Positions 37,247 through 39,820 of a DNA stretch of 39,820 nucleotides are shown here, piece by piece (positions within the stretch are counted from its first letter, which is position 1; each line of letters begins with the position of its first letter). This DNA is from Lachnospiraceae bacterium (GTDB lineage: Bacteria; Bacillota; Clostridia; Lachnospirales; Lachnospiraceae). Where the stretch lies: the NCBI GenBank assembly GCA_022764445.1, contig JALERT010000082.1:1-39820 (forward strand). The letters run 5' to 3'. The position numbers were made by a program, and so were the translations under genes. The notes under the pieces are model-generated. The model made no database searches, was not told the DNA's origin, and worked only from the letters and a program-made list of their open reading frames with translations.

Positions 37247-38167
37247 ATGGATATTATAAAAGGCTTGGATTTTAAGATACAAAACAGTGCTGTATCTCTT
37301 GGTAAATTCGATGGTATTCATAAAGGTCATCGTCTTTTGCTTAATGAGATACTGAAACATAAAGAAAATATACCGACAGTATTTACTTTTGATGTGAAAA
37401 GCAGAGACAGGAAGCCTGAAAGTGGTATGCCTGTAACACGAAATGTTATATATTCGCAACAGGAAAAAGAATTTCTTCTTAACAAACTTGGTATACAGAG
37501 AGAGGTGTTATTTCCATTTAATGAAGTAACACGTGATATGGAGCCTGAAGAATTTATAGAAGACTTTCTTGTTGGGAAAATGGATGTAAGATTTATATGT
37601 GTTGGAGAAGACTTCAGGTTTGGCAAAGCAAGACGTGGCAATGTCGGGATGCTTAAAAAATATGCATCTCATTATGGATATGACATAAAAATATTTCATA
37701 AATTAAAATCTCATGACGAGATAATAAGCAGCACACTTGTAAGACAGAAAATAGAAAACGGGGAAATAAAACGTGCCAATGAGTTACTTGGAGAGACATA
37801 TTTTATTATGGGAGAAGTTGTTCATGGCAATAAGATTGGCAGGACACTTAATATGCCCACAGCCAATATAGTGCCTGAAAGTGACAAGGTTCTCATGCCC
37901 TCAGGAGTATATGCATCAACAGTAGAACTTGACGGCAGATTATATAAATCAGTAACCAATGTTGGACGTAAACCGACTGTTGGAATAAATGCGATAGGTG
38001 TTGAGACGTATATATTTGATTTTGATGATGATATATATGGGAAGAATATAAAAGTCAATTTCCATGAATTTTTACGTCCCGAAAAGAAATTCCCTGATCT
38101 TACAGAGCTTAAGAATCAGATGGAGCTTGATAAAAGAAATGCTGCCAATATATTGAAAAGGTTGTAA
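37247..38167 (+). CDS. ribF: Bifunctional riboflavin kinase/FAD synthetase
   Basis: A 306-residue enzyme that makes FMN then FAD. The N-terminal adenylyltransferase domain has SLGKFDGIHKGHRLLLNEIL and FICVGEDFRFGKARRGNVGM. The C-terminal flavokinase domain has VVHGNKIGRTLNMPTANIVP, GVYASTVELDG and VGRKPTVG. Start ATG 37247 is preferred because GGAG (37237-37240) lies 6 nt upstream and overlaps the earlier in-frame ATG at 37235. It is the last gene of the operon seen here; rpsO often follows in Firmicutes, but an insertion sequence begins 22 bp after the stop. Confidence 0.95.
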   Translation: MDIIKGLDFKIQNSAVSLGKFDGIHKGHRLLLNEILKHKENIPTVFTFDVKSRDRKPESGMPVTRNVIYSQQEKEFLLNKLGIQREVLFPFNEVTRDMEPEEFIEDFLVGKMDVRFICVGEDFRFGKARRGNVGMLKKYASHYGYDIKIFHKLKSHDEIISSTLVRQKIENGEIKRANELLGETYFIMGEVVHGNKIGRTLNMPTANIVPESDKVLMPSGVYASTVELDGRLYKSVTNVGRKPTVGINAIGVETYIFDFDDDIYGKNIKVNFHEFLRPEKKFPDLTELKNQMELDKRNAANILKRL

Positions 38168-38189
38168 TCTGGCACAATTTAATTATTGG

Positions 38190-38207
38190 CAGCTCCGAAA
38201 GGTAAAA
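38190..38207 (+). repeat. Left terminal inverted repeat of the IS
   Basis: 18 bp, exact inverted match to 39799-39816. Confidence 0.85.
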
Positions 38208-38295
38208 ATATTTCGCACTAAATATAAAGATAAATACCAAATTCCTGTGAAATAAAGTAAAATAAAGAAAAAACTTTGTCGCACAGGAGGTTTTT

Positions 38296-39621
38296 ATGGG
38301 AAGAGAACTGGAAAGAATAAAGAAAAGGCTTGAAAAAAATCCAATAAAAGAATGTTTAGCAATTCAGAAAAAATATTATCCAACTTTGTTTCATATGTTC
38401 GATGATGTAAATGATCCACGCAATTCAAGTTATGTATTATATCCAAACAGAGTTATGTTAGGAACGATGTATTTTAAAGCTCTGGGTGGAATTTCAAGCA
38501 TGCAGGATATGACAAGATATTTTAATGATGACAAGATTGTATCTAACCTGTATTATTTTCTTGGATGTAAGAAGAAAGAATATTTACCACATTATGTTAC
38601 TATAAACGAATACCTAGGAAATCTGGCACCCTCAGAACTTGAAAAAATCCAACAGGATATGGTTTACAAAATGATTCGTAGAAAAACATTTAATGATGCA
38701 AAAGTAGCAGGAAAATGGCTTGTTATTGTAGATGGGACAGAGTTAGACGAAGGACTTCAAAAGAAAAACGACAATTATCTAGAAAGATGCTATCATCGTG
38801 GGACAGATAAGGAATATACAAGATATCATCGAAGTGTTTTAGAAGCAAAAATATATTTTGGAAATAACCTGATAGCCAGTATAGCAACAGAACCAATTGA
38901 AAATGAACCAGGATATTCATACAGAAAAATGTCAGATGAAAAAATCAAGCAGGATTGTGAGAGCAAGGCATTTATCAGGCTTTCGGAAAAGTTAAAAAAA
39001 GCATTTCCGAGATTGCCAATCTGTATACTGGCGGATGGTCTTTATGTATCTGAGAAAGTAATAAATCGCTGCAAGGAGTATAATTGGTCTTATATTATTC
39101 GATATAAGGAAGGATGTGCGAGCAGCATAGAAGAAGAATATAATGCTATTCCTGAAAAAGGATGTTCAGGAAATGCAGAATTTATTAATGGAATAATTTA
39201 TAAAGATAGTATAGTAAATGTTCTAAAATATACAGAAAGAAAAATAGTAAAAGGCTCGGAGGTTATAACGGAATTTGAATGGATTACAAATATAGAAATA
39301 ACAGAGAAAAATGCAGAAAAACTGGCAGGAGCTGGGAGGAATAGATGGAAAATAGAAAACCAGGGATTTAACAGACAAAAGCAATGGCAGGGAAATATAG
39401 AACATGCATGCAGCTATAATGAAAATGCACAGAAATGTCATTACTTGATAGAACAGATAGCAGACTTTATAAAGCAGTTGTATGAATATTTCTTCCTAAA
39501 GAAAAATGAAATAAAAAAACTACAAAAAAATATATCTTCTGATTTATTAGCGAGCTTTGGATGGCAACTAACAACAGAAGATATATCAGTAACAGATATG
39601 CACAGCATATCTGACAACTGA
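38296..39621 (+). CDS. DDE transposase (IS4/ISAs1-like, family not certain)
   Basis: A 441-residue transposase with an apparent RNase H-like catalytic triad: Asp146 (LVIVDGTELD), Asp247 (ILADGLYVS) and Glu354 (RNRWKIENQGFNRQKQW). The N-terminal region (PTLFHMFDDVNDPRNSSYVL, LGGISSMQDMTRYF) resembles the DNA-binding part of IS4-superfamily enzymes with the 'DPR' start. The frame is intact. An ACAGGAGG site lies before the ATG, and the gene lies between matching terminal inverted repeats, so the element may be active. The C-terminal W-x-I-E-N-x-G-F-N signature is shared by several IS families, so I do not fix the group. Confidence 0.88.
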   Translation: MGRELERIKKRLEKNPIKECLAIQKKYYPTLFHMFDDVNDPRNSSYVLYPNRVMLGTMYFKALGGISSMQDMTRYFNDDKIVSNLYYFLGCKKKEYLPHYVTINEYLGNLAPSELEKIQQDMVYKMIRRKTFNDAKVAGKWLVIVDGTELDEGLQKKNDNYLERCYHRGTDKEYTRYHRSVLEAKIYFGNNLIASIATEPIENEPGYSYRKMSDEKIKQDCESKAFIRLSEKLKKAFPRLPICILADGLYVSEKVINRCKEYNWSYIIRYKEGCASSIEEEYNAIPEKGCSGNAEFINGIIYKDSIVNVLKYTERKIVKGSEVITEFEWITNIEITEKNAEKLAGAGRNRWKIENQGFNRQKQWQGNIEHACSYNENAQKCHYLIEQIADFIKQLYEYFFLKKNEIKKLQKNISSDLLASFGWQLTTEDISVTDMHSISDN

Positions 39622-39798
39622 ATTAAGTATAGCAAAGGAAGTGATGTCTGCCAAGAGTAAATTTAACTAAATAATCCACAAAAACAGAAAAACAGGAGAG
39701 CTATGCACTGTGAGTGTGGATAAAGTCATAAAAAAATAAAAAAATGTTGATATGAACTCAAAAGTTAAATTTACCAAGATAGGCGCAGGCAAAGAAAG

Positions 39799-39816
39799 TT
39801 TTACCTTTCGGAGCTG
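39799..39816 (-). repeat. Right terminal inverted repeat of the IS
   Basis: 18 bp, exact inverted match to 38190-38207; only 4 bp of flank remain in the window. Confidence 0.85.
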
Positions 39817-39820
39817 AATT

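Larger units (their letters stand above)
38190..39816 (+). mobile_element. Complete insertion sequence (about 1627 bp)
   Basis: Terminal inverted repeats CAGCTCCGAAAGGTAAAA at 38190-38207 and its exact complement at 39799-39816 enclose one intact transposase gene. The left flank just outside reads AATTATTGG; the right flank is cut by the window after AATT, compatible with a 9-bp target duplication. A second internal inverted repeat, GTAAATTTAACT (39657-39668) and AGTTAAATTTAC (39763-39774), lies in the 3' noncoding part. Confidence 0.85.

Overview
The window is low-GC, Gram-positive, endospore-forming, flagellated clostridial DNA, most likely chromosomal sequence from a Lachnospiraceae-type bacterium. 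The evidence is: AT-rich codon use; AGGAGG-type ribosome-binding sites; HrcA/CIRCE control of groESL; the spore genes gpr and spoIIP beside rpsT and lepA; a FliA-type sigma factor followed by a FapA/DUF342 gene; and DUF6062, DUF6115 and DUF6106-like proteins. The genus cannot be fixed from sequence alone.

Layout. 1-4513: end of a flagellar/motility operon (sigma factor C-terminus, FapA, a small orphan protein, DUF6115, a membrane protein with an MltG-like module), ending in a eukaryote-type HisA. 4698-8171: secreted SleB-type hydrolase, glutaminyl-tRNA synthetase, DUF2225. 8203-8919 (minus): DUF6062 protein with two tandem CxxC/CxxH modules. 9274-11396: groESL behind a sigma-A promoter and CIRCE operator. 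11426-13319: mobile-type repeat, acyltransferase and small membrane protein. 13364-15699: guaB plus an anchored Amidase_2. 15753-19040: a 1071-residue surface protein. 19141-20064 (minus): dCMP deaminase and rpsT. 20181-26664: gpr, spoIIP, lepA, hemW, purE. 26829-28496 (minus): prfC. 28700-29473: Amidase_3-SPOR. 29526-38167: the classic rimP-nusA-ylxR-ylxQ-infB-rbfA-nrnA-truB-ribF operon. 38190-39816: an apparently complete insertion sequence just after ribF.

The coding content is mostly housekeeping and the novelty lies between genes. First, lepA and the DUF6062 gene share a 64-nt hairpin leader, gap-free in alignment, in the same orientation, 22-24 nt before each start codon and 28-36 nt after each predicted -10 box. 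This looks like a previously unnamed cis-regulatory RNA or a leader-targeted repeat. Second, there is a family of intergenic repeats with GTAACAGTTCAGCC-type terminal inverted repeats. Two copies carry a 22-bp hairpin whose inner arms differ in sequence but stay complementary, around a constant CGAGCAAGCTCG tip. Truncated copies sit directly after several genes, two of them abutting or supplying a stop codon.

Other points of interest: an isolated HIS6-like HisA in a motility operon, an RGG/RNQG-rich disordered segment in IF2 with an internal direct repeat, a signal-less Amidase_3-SPOR protein, and a GlnRS with a degenerate KMSKS loop. Several start codons were reassigned from ribosome-binding-site position or promoter overlap.
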